From Mesorhabditis belari (taxonomy: Eukaryota; Nematoda; Chromadorea; Rhabditida; Rhabditidae), in assembly GCA_958450365.1 (NCBI GenBank), contig CAUEEP010000930.1, positions 124,001-188,000 on the forward strand: a stretch of 64,000 nt of DNA, given 5' to 3'. Shown piece after piece: positions 1 through 12,512 of this stretch; the first letter of the stretch is position 1, and the number at the start of each line of letters is the position of its first letter. Under the pieces are notes generated by a model. It saw nothing but the letters and a program-made list of their open reading frames with translations, was not told the DNA's origin and did no database searches. The position numbers were made by a program, and so were the translations under genes.

Positions 1-1405
1 CACTCCTCATTGAAAAGTGGTAAACAAAGAAATCTTGCGTGTTATTTGAAAGTTTACAGAGTCGAAAGTACAAAAGTTCTGCAAAAGCACAATCCACAAT
101 TCAAACTTTGATTTATCTACCTTACTCTAAACTTAAGTCTCACTCACATCTTCAGAAATCATCGGTTGAGTGAAAACGAGAATCCCTTCCGTGCACCGCT
201 CATAACCGGTCTTGAAGGCTCCTCTATAAGTCAAAACTGGTATTAACTGGGATTTGTGACTCAATTTGCATTTCAAAATGAGTGGCGTAAGGGTCATAAG
301 TATGCTATGGCGAACTTTTGACTCTTAGGTCGATCATTTTTGATCTCTTAACTGATTTAGCATACTATTATCATACCACTACATCCTTACGAGTTAGACT
401 CATTTATTCTTTGTGATAAGATCATAAAATTAAATGGGAATTGCTTCTTTTGGACGGAAATTATGCAGGACAAAGTTAAATGCAAATTTGCTGAGGCAAG
501 TGGAGAAGTTTAAATGCAAATATATTAGACAAAGTCACAGGAAGAGTCAGTAAGAGTAAGAGTCACAAAAAACCTCTTAACTTGTAGATAACTCAATCTA
601 GATACAATCTAGATGTAGATTGTATGCAGCTAATTATCGTAATCTTGTCTCTATTTTTAAACCAATCTCTCTACTTTTAGACGAATTCTGCAGTTTCACA
701 CAAAGGATATGAAAAGATGAAAAAGAAGATGAACTGGCTAAACTATAGCCAAGATTACGGTAGTCGAGAAAGTTGATACATTTTCAGGAAATGTAAAAAA
801 AAAGAATGTGAATTGCTCTAAAAGCTGACCTGACCGTGTTTCCTTGTCGCCCACCAGTCAAAATTGACATCAGAAAGCTCTTGCCGGATCGCGATGGTCC
901 CATTACGCTCACGAGAGTGATCTGAAGCAAGTTGACCTTAGAGTTATAACTACGAATGTTGTAACTGTGTCTTAGAACTAGAAGAAGCTAGTTCTAAGCC
1001 TGGGTTCTGGCGTTAGCCTGAGCCTAAGCCTAAGCCTAAGCCTAAGCCTAAGCCTGGCGTTAGCCAGAGCCTTGCCTCTACAGTTAGGCCAGGCTAGTCA
1101 AGGCTAGGGCTAGAATGGGACCTAAGAGCTCAAAAATGGATTCTTTTCCTGTATAAGCCTTCTTTCACCGTCTCGGAATCTTATGGTGTAGTGGATAAGA
1201 GTCTCGTTTCCGAGGCAGGCTACTAATCTTTGCTCTAATGCTAACCCTGGTATCTTTTACCTTCTTAAAACACTGAGAAAGTCAATTCTAAAACCTTTTT
1301 GTCACTGAATTTCTCATTGGCGAAAGTCTCCCGAGCAATACTCTCGTTGAATTGAATCCGATTGTTTTGGAAAGTCACCAAGGGTTTCAGCTCGTTTTCT
1401 TCCAT
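1..1405 (-). CDS. Gene H: 5' exons of a GBP/atlastin-like GTPase, running off the left edge
   Basis: Three exons of a minus-strand GTPase, a close copy of gene C. Exon 1 (1405-1295) starts MEENELKPLVTF. Exon 2 (921-830) carries the P-loop VMGPSRSGKSFLMS. Exon 3 (223-148) has the switch I region GYERCTEGI, in which the conserved Thr of GB1/RHD3 GTPases is visible. Exon lengths (111, 92 and 76 bases) and splice phases equal those of genes C and D. The DTQGTFD exon must lie beyond base 1. The gene diverges from G1, whose start is 2.4 kb away on the plus strand. The start follows a short non-coding stretch and matches gene C. Function is inferred from the motifs only: a GTP-hydrolysing dynamin-superfamily protein. 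Whether the unseen part is intact is unknown. Confidence 0.75.
1015..1056. repeat. Interstitial telomere-type repeat (GCCTAA)n
   Basis: About six head-to-tail copies of GCCTAA, the complement of the nematode telomere unit TTAGGC, flanked on both sides by degenerate forms (GCCTGG, GCCAGG, GGCTAG). It lies in the intron between exons 1 and 2 of gene H. The corresponding intron of gene C (about 28230-28330) keeps only the degenerate GCCAGGCT-like flank. Confidence 0.8.
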
Positions 1406-1714
1406 CTAGAAATCCAATTTTATTGTATTCATTAAATTGAATTGATTAAATTCTATTCTAATTTTATTATTTATTCGATTTAACATCCAATAACTTGCTT
1501 GATCAAAGTGGAAACGAGTTGAAGTCTTTTTGTGTCCATTTTGTGATCTTTTGGTGTCCATTTTTCACATTGAATTCTGGAATTTGTCTTATTTTTGAGT
1601 TTTTTTTCTTAAAGCTCAATGCAAAGTGAGTTCAATTTACTATGGTGCGCTAGAAATGGTGTGTTTAGAGTTTGGTGTAACTGAAAAGTACCGTGAAAAG
1701 TCCTAAGTACAAAC

Positions 1715-2116
1715 TTAGGCTCCTCCGTAGTTTCCGGGTATTTTTAACGGGCCGTCTGGCTTTGAACGCCTATAACTTTGCCCAGAGATAATATTATGCT
1801 AACTTTTTATATCATTGTACAGAAGACCTTCCAGGCTTTCAGATAATACCAAATCCAATTTGATTTGATAATCCAGTCCAGAGAAATCAAAGCCAACTCT
1901 GAGCAAATGAGGCCTATCCGACTCCGGTGTCGTGTTGCTTGTCTGCATGGGAATGAAAAATCTAGTCAAGCTCCATTTGGTATGATTTAAAAGCCTGAAA
2001 TGTCTTCTTTACAATGATAGAAAAAGTTAGCCATAATATTATCTCTGGATAAAGTTATAGGCGTTCAAAGTCAGACGATCCATTCAAAATACTCGAAAAC
2101 TACAGAAGAGCCCAAT
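1715..2116. mobile_element. Palindromic element, family IR-A, copy 1
   Basis: About 400 bases whose two halves are inverted copies of each other. The left arm starts TTAGGCTCCTCCGTAG and contains GAACGCCTATAACTTT. The right arm ends with the complement of the same words. No coding capacity; resembles a foldback or MITE-type element. A second copy is at 29088-29492 in the duplicated segment and a third at 47352-47868 in gene D. Confidence 0.75.
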
Positions 2117-3841
2117 CTAATTTATCTATTAGATAATAGATAAATTAGATAAAAAATCAAATAAAATTATTAAATAATAGATCACTAGGTATTAGGTTGA
2201 TGCAAAAGTCTTTTTCATTTTTTTCGTCTACCGTTTCAAGCCAACAAATGCACGAATTAAACTACGGTTGATTTCATTAGAAAAACCAATTATTTTTCTG
2301 CAAAATAACATTAAAACGGGTTTAAAAATATTTAATGCCTGGATTTTCTTGAGAGTATGAAGTCGGGTAGTCAAAAAGGGGCTAACTCGATGATGCGGTT
2401 TAGACACCTTAGCTAAAGAAAACCTATCTTCGTGTCAATAGATAAAAGATAGAGAAAAAAAACGTTTGATATTTCGCCAAAATTTCAGAGAAATTCATTC
2501 AGCCAATTTTTCCGTAGAGTTTTTTATAGATTTTTACGAAAAAGGCGTTTTTCACTCTCGAATTTGCTTGAAAGTGAACCGAAATTCATTTAAAAAGATG
2601 GAAATTGAACAAAAAAACACTTTTTTTTATAGAGCAAACTATAGATTAATTGGTGAATTTGTTACTTTTTAACAGAAGTACGAAACAAATGAAAAAGACT
2701 AACCTAATAAATAGATTAATTTGCATCAACCTAATAAATAGATTAATTAATAGCAAATTTGAATCAAATCTGAAACTTTTTCACATCAAAATAGGATTTA
2801 AACTCAGTTCAAGGTCATCAATTGAGGAGGAAAAAGGGAAAAAGGGTAGTTTTCTTGTGCAATAGAGATCACAAAAGAAAAAAAGCTCAAAAATGACAGT
2901 TTTTGACAAAGAAATCGATATTCCAATAAAATTTAAAATTTATCACCAAAAAAATGTATTAATTTAAACTATTGTTGATCTTTTTTAAATCAATTTTTCA
3001 TTCAACTTTTTTCAGAAAATTTCCTTGCAACAGATTTTTCGTCGGCTATTTTTCGTCAGCTCAGCAATAAAAACGATAAAAATTTGATTGCTAAAGAAAA
3101 ATTTTGCGTGATGCAACGGTATTTGGGGAAAATTTGATCAAAAACAAAATTTGAACATTTTTCTGCAGCATCAGTTGGTTCTAGGGATGTACTTTGTGTA
3201 AATGTGTAAACGTACCCTTTCTGGCACACTTAATTTAGTTGCTTTTGTCCGCTTCAACTTTCCTCAATCAACTAGGTCTATTTTCTCGTACTTTGTGCTC
3301 TTTTTCAAGCTCTCTTTCTGGTGCACTTGATTCCTCACCTGCTCTTGACATTGAGCTAGAAATACAAAATTAAGTGAGCTAGAAGGAGTGTGTTTATAAG
3401 CTTTTCGAGTACAAAGTACACCTGCCGATTACAGTCCAATTTTTGAGTCTTTTTATTTAACAAGTTTTTGAATGCTCGGCACAAAGCGATTTCCCTGTTG
3501 CCATAGAATTTGATATTTGCGTGAGGGTAGACACGTTTAAAATTCATTTTCAGCCTTTTCAACTTATAGTATCCTTTACTGGCTTTAAATTTTAGGCTAA
3601 ATATCTTTGTTCTTAAACCTTGATTACTGTGCTGCAGTTGACTTTCGTTATGGTAAGCTAGATTAGGTAAGCTAGAATTCTCTATGATATCTACAAAAGC
3701 TGTCGTAGCCTAGTTTGCCCTACCGTATCCAATTCCTACAATAGCTACCGTAATCTTTACTTTGATAGATAGAACACTCATATCTCAAGATTTACACTTT
3801 GATATTTTTAATGTTTTAATGTTTTAAAGCTTTTTTCTAGA
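2117..3841. other. Intergenic region between divergent GTPase genes H and G1
   Basis: AT-rich DNA with no supported exon. 2191-2230 holds a mariner-like terminus (ATTAGGTTGATGCAAAAGT) without a transposase. Bases 2116-3170 are repeated at 29490-29865 with internal deletions. Several copies of a dispersed motif (CACAAAGTACA with GGTGTGTTTA) lie at 3190-3235 and 3290-3425. Promoters for both genes are expected here, but no core promoter element can be proven by eye. Confidence 0.5.
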
Positions 3842-6800
3842 ATGACTCGAAGCCAATCCGAGAGCTCGAGCAGCGAATGGGAAGTGGAAAATGGTGTCGA
3901 GAGAGAAGTGCCGATAACCGATGACGTGGATTTGCTCTTTGGGAATTACTTGGATCAATTGAAAGTGAGTGAAAGGCTTAAATCGAAATCTTTATAAATG
4001 AACTGAAGGAGTACTGTAGCTTACATGAACTGGAGGCCTTTAGTTCAGTTTTGCTCACTCTTTATTTGCCATTCCTTACTTTACTTGATTACTAATGCCC
4101 GTATTCTGCCCAGAATTGTGCAGAGTCGAGTATTTCCGTCTCTTTCTTGCTTTCTCTTCCCCCATGTATTTCCTCTTTCTTCTCTCACAAGCAGGCACCG
4201 GATAGCTCAGTAGTAGAGCATCTGCCCGGTAAACAGAAGTTCGAGGGTTCAAGTCCCCTCGGTTTCAAATTCTTTGCCATTCATTTCTTTACTTTATTGC
4301 AGTTTACAGTAGACAATCGCATTGAATTGAATTGAATAATTGATGAAGTATTAAGAGCCGTTTTAGGGGTCCCTTTAAGAGGTTAACTCAAGCCTGGATT
4401 TCTAAGCGGCCGTGACCAATTGGTAAAGAGCTCTAATATGAGACAAGCGACTTGGATTCAAGTCCCACTACAGTATTTTCGTTTGCTTGCATAACTTTTT
4501 CCAAGTGTAGTCTATAAATAGTCATGAAGAAAGTATAGAGTTCAAGTTTTTCAATGAAAAGTAATTTCTTGATCATTTTGTTTAGGTGATCGACCATTTC
4601 CCTAATGAAAGTGAGGTAACGAGAGAAGCCTACCGCTATCAAGCGCAAGAGGTATCGATTTTTGTTCTCTTTTTCAGTGCTTTCAATTCCCCAACAAATT
4701 TGTGATCTAATAAATATATGAGAAATGAAATTGGAAAAGATCAAGATCATAAAACGCTTATCATTTCCCCAAAACAATATCTTTCGAAAGGAAAATACGG
4801 ATGGGCGAAGTTTTGCAAGGATACGAAACAAAAACAATGTTTAAATAGAGATCTTGATTACCGATTTTATTTTACATTTTCATAAAGTTAGCATTGAAAT
4901 TTGGTCTAGGATCTCTTCTCAGCCGTCGGAAAACTCGACAACGTGAACAAGGCGCTGAAAAAAGTGAACTATTTGCTGCAGAGAAAGGTTTGCTTTATCG
5001 GAAATCAAAAGGTTTTTTAAAAATTCATCTAATTCCAGAGATCCACCGATTTGAATCCACAAATTCTTCAAGAAATGCACCGATTGAAGCTCGAGCAACA
5101 GCTACAATTGGAGGGATCAAGTGTGGAATTGATTGAAGAAAGGATTCAAGTACTCGATGATACGGCTACGGTAAGTTTTAAGCTTTAGATAGATTAGATA
5201 AACTTCTACTAGATAAAAGTCTTTAGAAACGTTTTAAAAAGGCTTTAGATATTGGTTTGACCTTGGATTTGATTGGCTTGATTGGATTTGATTAAAAGTT
5301 GAGTATCATAAAGCGCAAAGTATCTTTGCAAAGCACCTACTAAAGAAGGTTAAATAAAGAATCGAGTATACTAGACACGGTGTGTTTACGTTTAAAGCAC
5401 AAAGTACATTTAGCCTTGCTTTCAGGAGACATCAACCGAAGGAAACGAAGATCCACAGCCAAATCCGGGAGATGACAACGAGCCAAATATTGAGGTAATC
5501 TTACAATTGATAAATGACACACAATTCTGAATATAAATAACTTTTACATACTAAACAAATACAAAAGTTCAGCCAGAAACGAATCTCGTTCAATTAATCG
5601 ATATCACTGAAGACGGGGAAACCATCTTCAATAAGGGAGTCCTCGACAATCTCTGTGATCAAATCGGTGATAGACCGGTTGGTTCTTGAAAATGAAGATG
5701 AAAATGTGAAAACCAGATTCTTTTGAAGACCTAGATACTTTGCAAGCTAATTCAAAATATAAAAACTTTTCAGGTTGCCATCATTTCAACAGCCGGAAAA
5801 TTTCGACAAGGGAAAACCTTTTGGAACAATGTTTTGTTGAAAGGACTTCAAGATGGAAAAGCCGATTTTAAACCAACTGACTATATTGGGTATTAGATTT
5901 AGAACTAGCTACATGCTTAGATAGATACTATACTCTGTTACAGTATCCTTTAGTTAGATATCCTTCAGCTACAGTATACTATAGTTACAGTAGGCTTCAG
6001 TTACAATAGACTACGGTAAGCAAGTGTAGTTTTGTAAACAGCTACAGTGCTTGAGGCTGTCGAGGTAAAATTATACAATCAAATTCATTAACGAGACATT
6101 AATTATATGTAAATTTTTGTTTTAGCGGTCATGACGGTATCCGTTTTCAATCTGGATACATTCGGCACACAAAGGGGATCATGGTTTGGCCAAAGGTTTT
6201 CATCAGAAAAGATAAAGAAGGAAAGGAGGTAAATATAGAGAATTTCCATTTAAAATCTGATATCATTGACATTCTAGCTGGCCGTCATCCTCATGGACAC
6301 TCAAGGCACATTTGACACGACGAGTGACATGATCGATTCGGCGATCATCTTTTCGATCTCACTCCTTATGTCTTCCATCAAGGTAGAACTGGTTTTGAGG
6401 TTTCAGTTTCAAAGAAGTTTAAAGATTTTCAATGTTCGAACGCAAATCGACGCCCAGGACCTGGATTCGCTGAATCTTTTCCTTGCCTTCAGCCAAAGGA
6501 CCGATGAAAGGGCGGGACAGGTAAATATCGAATCTAAAAATCTGCCACTATTTTCAAATATAAAAATTTCATTCTCAATAAGGCTAGCAGCTAGATATGG
6601 CCTGGTACTGCCATGAACTGGACTGGTCTGAAGACAGTTTGTCCCTAGCCTGGTCTGGCCTAGCTAGACCCTACTAGCTAGGCCCTACTAGGGTCTAGCT
6701 AGGGTCACCCGACCGTTGCCCAAGCTTGTCCAGTTCTAGCTTACTATGACCTTCAGCTTACTATCAGTTCTTAGCCTAGCGCAGCTCGAGTTGACTCTAA

Positions 6801-9800
6801 AAGCTCTAAAGTCGACCCTGGCTCGGTTCTGGTCTGTTAGTCTTTATCAACAAGCTTCCAGCACTTCATCATCATGATCCGAGACGCACTCCAATCCGGC
6901 TTTCAACCATCATACATTGAGACTCTTCAGGTGAGTTGAGCTTCAAATTTCAGGAAGTTTGAAAAGAAATCTAAAGTTTTATAGGCTCAAACGAGAAGAG
7001 CTCCTGAATTGAGAAAGCTATTTGAGGGAATCTTTTCGGCTTTCGAGAAAGTCGAGTGTTTTATGGCGAAAACCCCGAGTGAGCATGTGCTGAATGCGAG
7101 TGGGGAGATTAGAGCTCAAGGTAACGAATAAATTTTAAACAACGGGTAGGGTTACGGTAGCCGATTCGGTGACTAAAGGGTTAAGGTTACCATAGTTCTC
7201 AATAAACGATTACAGATTGCGGTGATCGATTCCTGGGAGATCTCTGCGAATGCGCAAATCACGTGCTTGAGAATTTGGTCCCAAAGAAGTTCATGGGAAA
7301 TCATCTCACAGGGAACACGTTGAAGCGATACGTTGAGGTTGGCGAAATTTCTATTTTACAGAATAGCTTAAAGCTTGATTATCTACTAGCTTTTTTAGAA
7401 CCTCGTCGATCACATCAAAGAGAACAATCACAAGGCAATCGGATCAGCTTTCCAGGTCAGTTTCTCTATCTTTGATCAGCGCCAAGTCATCGGTTAGGTT
7501 TTATGTCATTATCATAGTCCATTCAAATCATCCATAGGCTACTTCTGAGCTCTTCTTCGAAAAAGCCAAAGCAGCCGCAGCTGAGTACTTCGCCGCAGCA
7601 CACGATCAGGTAACTTCAAGCTTTTTCAGGCTTACGAACTTTTTCAAACGCTACCGATTCATGCCTTAAAACGTACCGTAATCTAGGGCCATTGATTGTC
7701 TTTACAGTAATCCTTATACTATCAAATATCTGATAACTTGTCTAGCTGATGCGCGCGTCCGGGCATCATCCAATAAATCCAAAAGAGTACGAAGAGACAC
7801 TCAAGAAATTCGTCGATGAAGCACTTCAGGTAAAAAAGCAGCATAAAAAAGAGAAGAATTTGATCTCAAGCTTTAGAATACAGCTTAAAACCAGAAATAT
7901 ATTCATTAATATTTTCAGGAATACAGCTCAAAACCACTCTTTGGGACTCAAGAAGTTAAAGGGAAAACTCTCTTGGCGTTGAAGGAGTCATTAGAGGTGA
8001 GTGGAGTGGAATTGGTATTGGAATTTAGTGAAGAATTTTACTATCAAATATCTTTCTAATATTATTGCCATCTTTAGAAATAACACTATTGAATCTTTAA
8101 ATAACTTTGGATTAACTGTTGCCAGAGCTAGCTATAAATAAAATAAAATAAAGCTGAGCTGATGCAAAATAATAATCTTAGATGAGATGGGTTTATATGA
8201 TTTTAAGCCTTCAATATTAGTTAACTGAATATCATTTAACTTATATTATTATTGGATATTAATTAACTGGATAGTATCTCTGATTGCTAGCTTTTGTTTT
8301 AGGCAAAATGCCAAGAGAAGCTGCTTAGCAATCGGAGCCGTTTCCGCGACTTCTTGATGGCCGATGCGGTGCAGCAAAGCTCAGAGTTGTACGAGAAAGG
8401 GATGAAGGCATGAAAATGAATTCTTTTCTTGTAATTTAATATTCAGCCAGACTTCGGGGATTCCCTTCTTGGAAAAGCTACCGTTGAACAAGTGAAAGAT
8501 CGACACGAGAAAGCCTTTCCTGAAGCAATGTCACTTTTTGAGAATGGTTTGTCATTCTTAGATTTATAGAATTAGATTTAAGCTTTAAATTGAAGATTTA
8601 TGGCTTTAGATTTAAGATTTGCATTTAGATTTAAAGATTTAAGTGTACTTTTTCTTAAAAAATATAGAAACACCACCAATCTAGCGCTCTTGTTTTCTTC
8701 TTAGCGAAATAACTTGCTTTAAGGAAGGATCAGTGCACCAGAGACGCTGTGTTTACAGATTTAAGCACAAAGTACACATCTGATTTCCAATGATAGCAGT
8801 TATTGGTGTGAAAACATTAAAAATTGACTAGAAAGTTGACCTAATTGAGGAGTGCTTTGAAGTGGAAACACACCTTTTCTAGCTCACCAACTTGGCACTT
8901 GAAAGTTGTCAATTTTAGCGCACCAGACAGGGTGTTTTTGCAGGCTTAATCACAAAGTACATCTTTAGTTTCCTTTTCTAACAATTATCCGGTTTTTTCA
9001 GCTGTTGAGCCTTTCAACGATGAGGTGGATTTGATCGAGCGTAAGAGGAGTCTTCTCACTAAGATGATTTTGGTTGGTTTAGAATTTGATGCAGAAATCT
9101 TAGAAATGTAAACTTGTAAATGTTTACTGGTGATCGTACTTCTAAACTGATTTCAAGTCATGAATTCAGACTCGTTTCGAAGATCTCCAAAATGACAACC
9201 TCGTCGTTCAACTCAACGCATCTTTGGATTCAATGATCAACGCGCTTGCAGACAATTACGGAAAATATTTGAAGGAGGTAGCTAGCTATTTGCTTTTGTA
9301 AACGCACACCTTCTGGCAACCTAATTCACCCAATTTCAGCAAGTTCCATTGGTCAAGAAATTAGACGAAATCCGAATGTTTATCGAACGTGGGATGAACG
9401 CTTTGAATACAAATTTTGAAGCAAGCAAGGTAAACTGCAGAAATTGGCAGCCTTGCTGACTTTGCTTCTGACATTCTCTGGACTTCAGTTACCTTTTAGA
9501 TTAGTCAAAGCTTGGCTAGAGCCAGAGATTCCAGTAGTAAAGCTGGTCTTGAATTAGGCTAGGCAAGATCAAAGCTTTTGGAGAATTTGAAAGAAATCTA
9601 GTCAAGCCAGGCTAGGTCAAATCATCACCAGAGTCATAGTAGCTTTTTGTTGATCCGTGCTCATGTCTAGCCTATAACTAGACTATTACATTTGAGGCTC
9701 AATTCATCATCGACATTTCCCAACTAATGCCGAAACTTGATTTGAACATGCTCCGTCAAATGATTGACAACTTCAAGGATGCGAAGGGAGCGCTGTTTAA

Positions 9801-11736
9801 GGTAAAGATTGATTGTAGTGTGTTAAATGTCAGTTTTAGCGATGCGAGGACCACTTTGAGTCGGAGGTTCGTGCGCATTTCAACATGGAAAAGCTGAGGA
9901 ACAAGATGATCGATATGAGACATCGACAAAACGAAGCACAGAAAAGATTGCAAGCGGAACAGGGGAGAATCCAAGAACAACTCACCGATACACAGCAACA
10001 ATTGGGTGGGCATTTTGACGAAAACTTGGTGGTACAGTAGACAGAGAAATGAATACGGTAGACTAGGTCACTCTTTAGAATATCCTACTCTAGTCAGTGC
10101 ACCTTTCAGCATGTCCTACTGTAGTCACTGCACCTTCTAGCATGTACTATAGATCATAAAATTCTTCTGCAGTACAGGTAGTGTGTTAAATTTAATTAGA
10201 AGTTTTCTTTCAGACGAAGAAAAACGTAAACGAGAAGCAGCTGGGAAGAGCAACGATTTGAATCCAATATTCTTCCTGTTTAAACAAATGAATGAACAGA
10301 CGCAACAGTACGTGATTTTAAAAAATTCAATTAAAACTTGATTTAAACAAATGAAACGCTTTTATTAAACGCTTTTAGACAGCTTGAAAACGCGCGTGAA
10401 GAGCGGCAACGAAAAGAAATGAGAGAAGCACAGGAAGAGGCGAATCGACTCGAGAAAGAAGGGAATGAGGCGAGGATTCGGATGGAGGTGAGAATCTGGG
10501 TTAACAATGATTAGATAAAGCATTCCTATGCAATTTTGCCTCAATAAATTGAATGTAATTGTAGCAACGAAGAGCTGAAAACGAAAGAAACGAAAGAAAC
10601 CGCGAAGAGGATCGAAATGAACGAGAAGCCGAGAGGGTAGAGTCTTTAAAATGCATTAAGTCTTTGCTTTAAGGCTTTGCTTTAAAGCGCTCTTTCCTAG
10701 CGTAGAAAAGGTATGCTAGTGGCCTAGTAGATCGTGGATTGGGCTCCCGCTCATAGGGTCACGGTTTGGTCCCTGATTCAGATTTTCATTTTTGTTTTTC
10801 TTCTAGTAACTTCTAGACTTTTGCCTGAGGAAAGTAATTTTTTTCGGATTCCTCAGTTCCGATTCTATGAAGTGCATTTGGTGTTCAGACAAAAGTCGTC
10901 ACACAGTGCACTGGGAGTCAGCTTAAGTTTGTGTCTTTCTCTAGTCAGGCACAAATTCATGCAAAAACTTATGACACAGTATACAATTGTATACAGTAGA
11001 CAGCCACCGTAGCCAGTTTTATCCAAGTTTTGACTGACTTTTGTGGAGGTATGAATGCTGAAAGTCTAGCTGGAAGTAGACAGAAGATTGGATTACGGTA
11101 CTTACTATTAGGGGCAAGATTACGGTAGCTTTTGAAAAAGAGCATATTCATTAGCAAAGAAGTTTCCCATTCTAGACATCAACATTCTACAAAAGTGACG
11201 AACTGTCACAATAAAAACGCTTTTAACTTCCTATAAATCTGCCGAATTGAGACGATTTATAGCTCAAAAAATAGAGAATCTCAAGAGCTTTCGAATGAAC
11301 TAAAGCACACTCAAAAAGATGAATGCTAAAGAAAGTTACAGTGGTTTATAGTCCTGACTCGAAACGAACCGTACTCAAGCGTAGTCGAAACGATTGAGTC
11401 AGGCTACAAAACCATTGTAACTTTCTTTAGGATTGAGATTTTTGCGTCTACTTTAGTCCATTCGAAAGCTCTTCTGATTCTCTATTTTTTAAGCTATAGA
11501 TCGTATCAATCCAGCAGATTTGAAGCAAGTTAAAAGTGTTTTTAGTTTATGTTTATAGTTTTTAGTGCCTATGTCTATTACATTCAATTCCAGATTCGCA
11601 AAGAAGTCAACGATCGACTAGAAGAGACAAAAAACGACAAGAAAAAGCTGATGCTGAAAAAAAAGCAAAAGAGGAAAAAGAAAGAGCTGAAAGAGAAAAA
11701 GGATTGATTCGGAGAGTCTGGGGATGGATTTATTAA
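3842..11736 (+). CDS. Gene G1: multi-exon GBP/atlastin-like GTPase with a C-terminal coiled coil
   Basis: I place 28 exons coding for about 924 residues. The first exon starts MTRSQSESSSSEWEVE at 3842. An acidic N-terminal extension precedes the G domain. The P-loop is GKFRQGKT (about residues 199-206, exon 5774-5889). Next come GYIRHTKGIMVW, DTQGTFD (about 271-277, exon 6278-6382) and the G4-type RD in HFIIMIRD (exon 6862-6930). A helical middle domain follows, then a long charged coiled coil from about 10214. No transmembrane segment is seen, unlike atlastin, so a soluble GBP-like protein is inferred. Exon phases agree throughout except the last exon (11594-11736), where an A6 run at 11636 puts translation out of frame. 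With the paralogue's frame the protein ends GWIY at 11736; as written it stops at 11707. The 39-base intron 8408-8446 has a GC donor. Partner genes: H (divergent) and paralogue G2. Confidence 0.85.
4195..4268 (+). other. tRNA-like sequence in G1 intron 1
   Basis: It has an A-box-like block TAGCTCAGTAGTAGAGC and a B-box-like block GGGTTCAAGTCC at tRNA spacing, and the anticodon arm can partly form (TCTG/CAGA). The acceptor pairs only partly, and the base before the presumed anticodon is C, not the invariant T. Best read as a tRNA-derived pseudogene or short SINE, not a working tRNA. Confidence 0.55.
4405..4478 (+). other. Second tRNA-like sequence in G1 intron 1
   Basis: A-box-like TGACCAATTGGTAAAGAGC followed by B-box-like GGATTCAAGTCCC about 30 bases later. 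Stems are poor. It lies 140 bases after the first tRNA-like element and just before exon 2. Confidence 0.45.
5930..6060. repeat. Intronic CAGTATCCTT(C/T)AG(C/T)TA repeat in G1
   Basis: Degenerate repeats of about 18-20 bases (ACAGTATCCTTTAGTTA and variants) in the intron after the P-loop exon. The same array, longer, occupies the equivalent intron of G2 (55070-55260), and the 3' flank (GACTACGGTAAGCAAGTGTAG) is nearly identical in both genes. Confidence 0.7.
6590..6860. repeat. Degenerate CTAGGCC/GGCCTAG intronic repeat
   Basis: Low-complexity intron sequence made of words such as GACCCTACTAGCTAGG and TGGTCTGGCCTAGC. The same style of sequence fills introns at 9500-9660, 26510-26990 and 50240-50530. 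No coding potential. Confidence 0.5.
10706..10775 (+). other. tRNA-like sequence in the last G1 intron
   Basis: A-box-like AGTGGCCTAGTAGATCGTGG and weak B-box-like CGGTTTGGTCCC at tRNA spacing. Stems are incomplete. Likely a decayed tRNA-derived insert. Confidence 0.35.
11209..11548. mobile_element. Palindromic element IR-B in the last G1 intron
   Basis: Arms of about 95 bases: AAAAACGCTTTTAACTT at the left and its near-complement at the right, both containing AAAAAATAGAGAATC and GAGCTTTCGAATG. The inner arms also pair (GAAAGTTACAGTGGTTT with the complement of ACCATTGTAACTTTC). MITE-like. It ends about 45 bases before the final coding exon of G1. Confidence 0.75.
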
Positions 11737-11936
11737 AGAAATTGTCTTCAGAAGTTGTTTTAAACTGTGCTTTAATCACTTTTACAGTGTTTTTTCTTGG
11801 GTTTTGTTTGATTCACTTTTTGCTGTTATTGTAAACTTTTCAACTGAACTTATCACAATTTTGGGTCTTCTTTTTGTTAAAATTATTTCATTTCGTATTA
11901 TTAACGGTAGCATTTCAATATCTTTTATAAATATAT

Positions 11937-12512
11937 TGGGTTGTCCAGTTATGAATGCGGGTTTTTACTATTTTGTAAATTTCTCAAGATATCGAACAGA
12001 TGTATATGAGTGTTATATATCATTCGAAAGCTGAAGATTTCCTCTACATTTTGATATAAAAAGCTTTTGAATTTGTTCAGCTTTTGGGCAAATTGACTGC
12101 ACAAAGGGAGAGGTCGTTTTCGAAAAAAAACCCATTCCAGCTTAGCTATTCCTCAAGTTTTATGGTGTAAGATAACCGCCCAAAAAAGAAAAGAAAAGTA
12201 AAGATGCTCTGAAATTGTTATATTTCAAAAAAAGTTGTATTGATATATCTATTGGCCAAACATCAAACGGTTAACTCAATTTGAGCGGAGCCAAAACTTG
12301 ATCCAAAGGCACCCTTCCATTTTTTGGCCACCTCTTCTTCTGTGCAGTCAATTTGCCCAAAAGCTGGACAAATTCAAAAGCTTTTTATATCAAAATGTAG
12401 AGGAGATCTTCAGCTTTCGAATAATACTCATATATATTTTTTCTTGATTTCGGTATCTTGAGAAATTTACAAAATAGTAAAAAACGCGCATTCATAACCA
12501 GACAAACCAATA
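11937..12512. mobile_element. Palindromic element IR-C, 200 bases after G1
   Basis: The ends read TTGTCCAGTTATGAATGCG and CGCATTCATAACCAGACAA. The arms (about 180 bases) share TCTCAAGATATCGAA, TCGAAAGCTGAAGAT and TTGGGCAAATTGACTGCAC in opposite orientation. No transposase. The copied G1 tail near 30.5 kb contains only sequence from just after this element. Confidence 0.75.

Noticed and set aside
1015..1056. A chromosome end
   Set aside because: Only about 40 bases, with the gene H coding structure continuing on both sides.
4197..4266. Functional tRNA gene (possible Thr or Gly)
   Set aside because: Partial acceptor pairing and C instead of T before the anticodon; treated as tRNA-derived.
4147..4335. 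Single-exon reading frame across the tRNA-like element at 4195
   Set aside because: No paralogue support; it crosses intron 1 of G1 and a tRNA-like sequence.
3842..11736. Atlastin orthologue as the identity of G1
   Set aside because: The G domain fits, but no paired transmembrane segments are present and the C-terminus is a long coiled coil, so I keep the broader family name.
11804..12034. 76-residue hydrophobic reading frame after G1
   Set aside because: Overlaps the left arm of palindrome IR-C; no splice or paralogue support.
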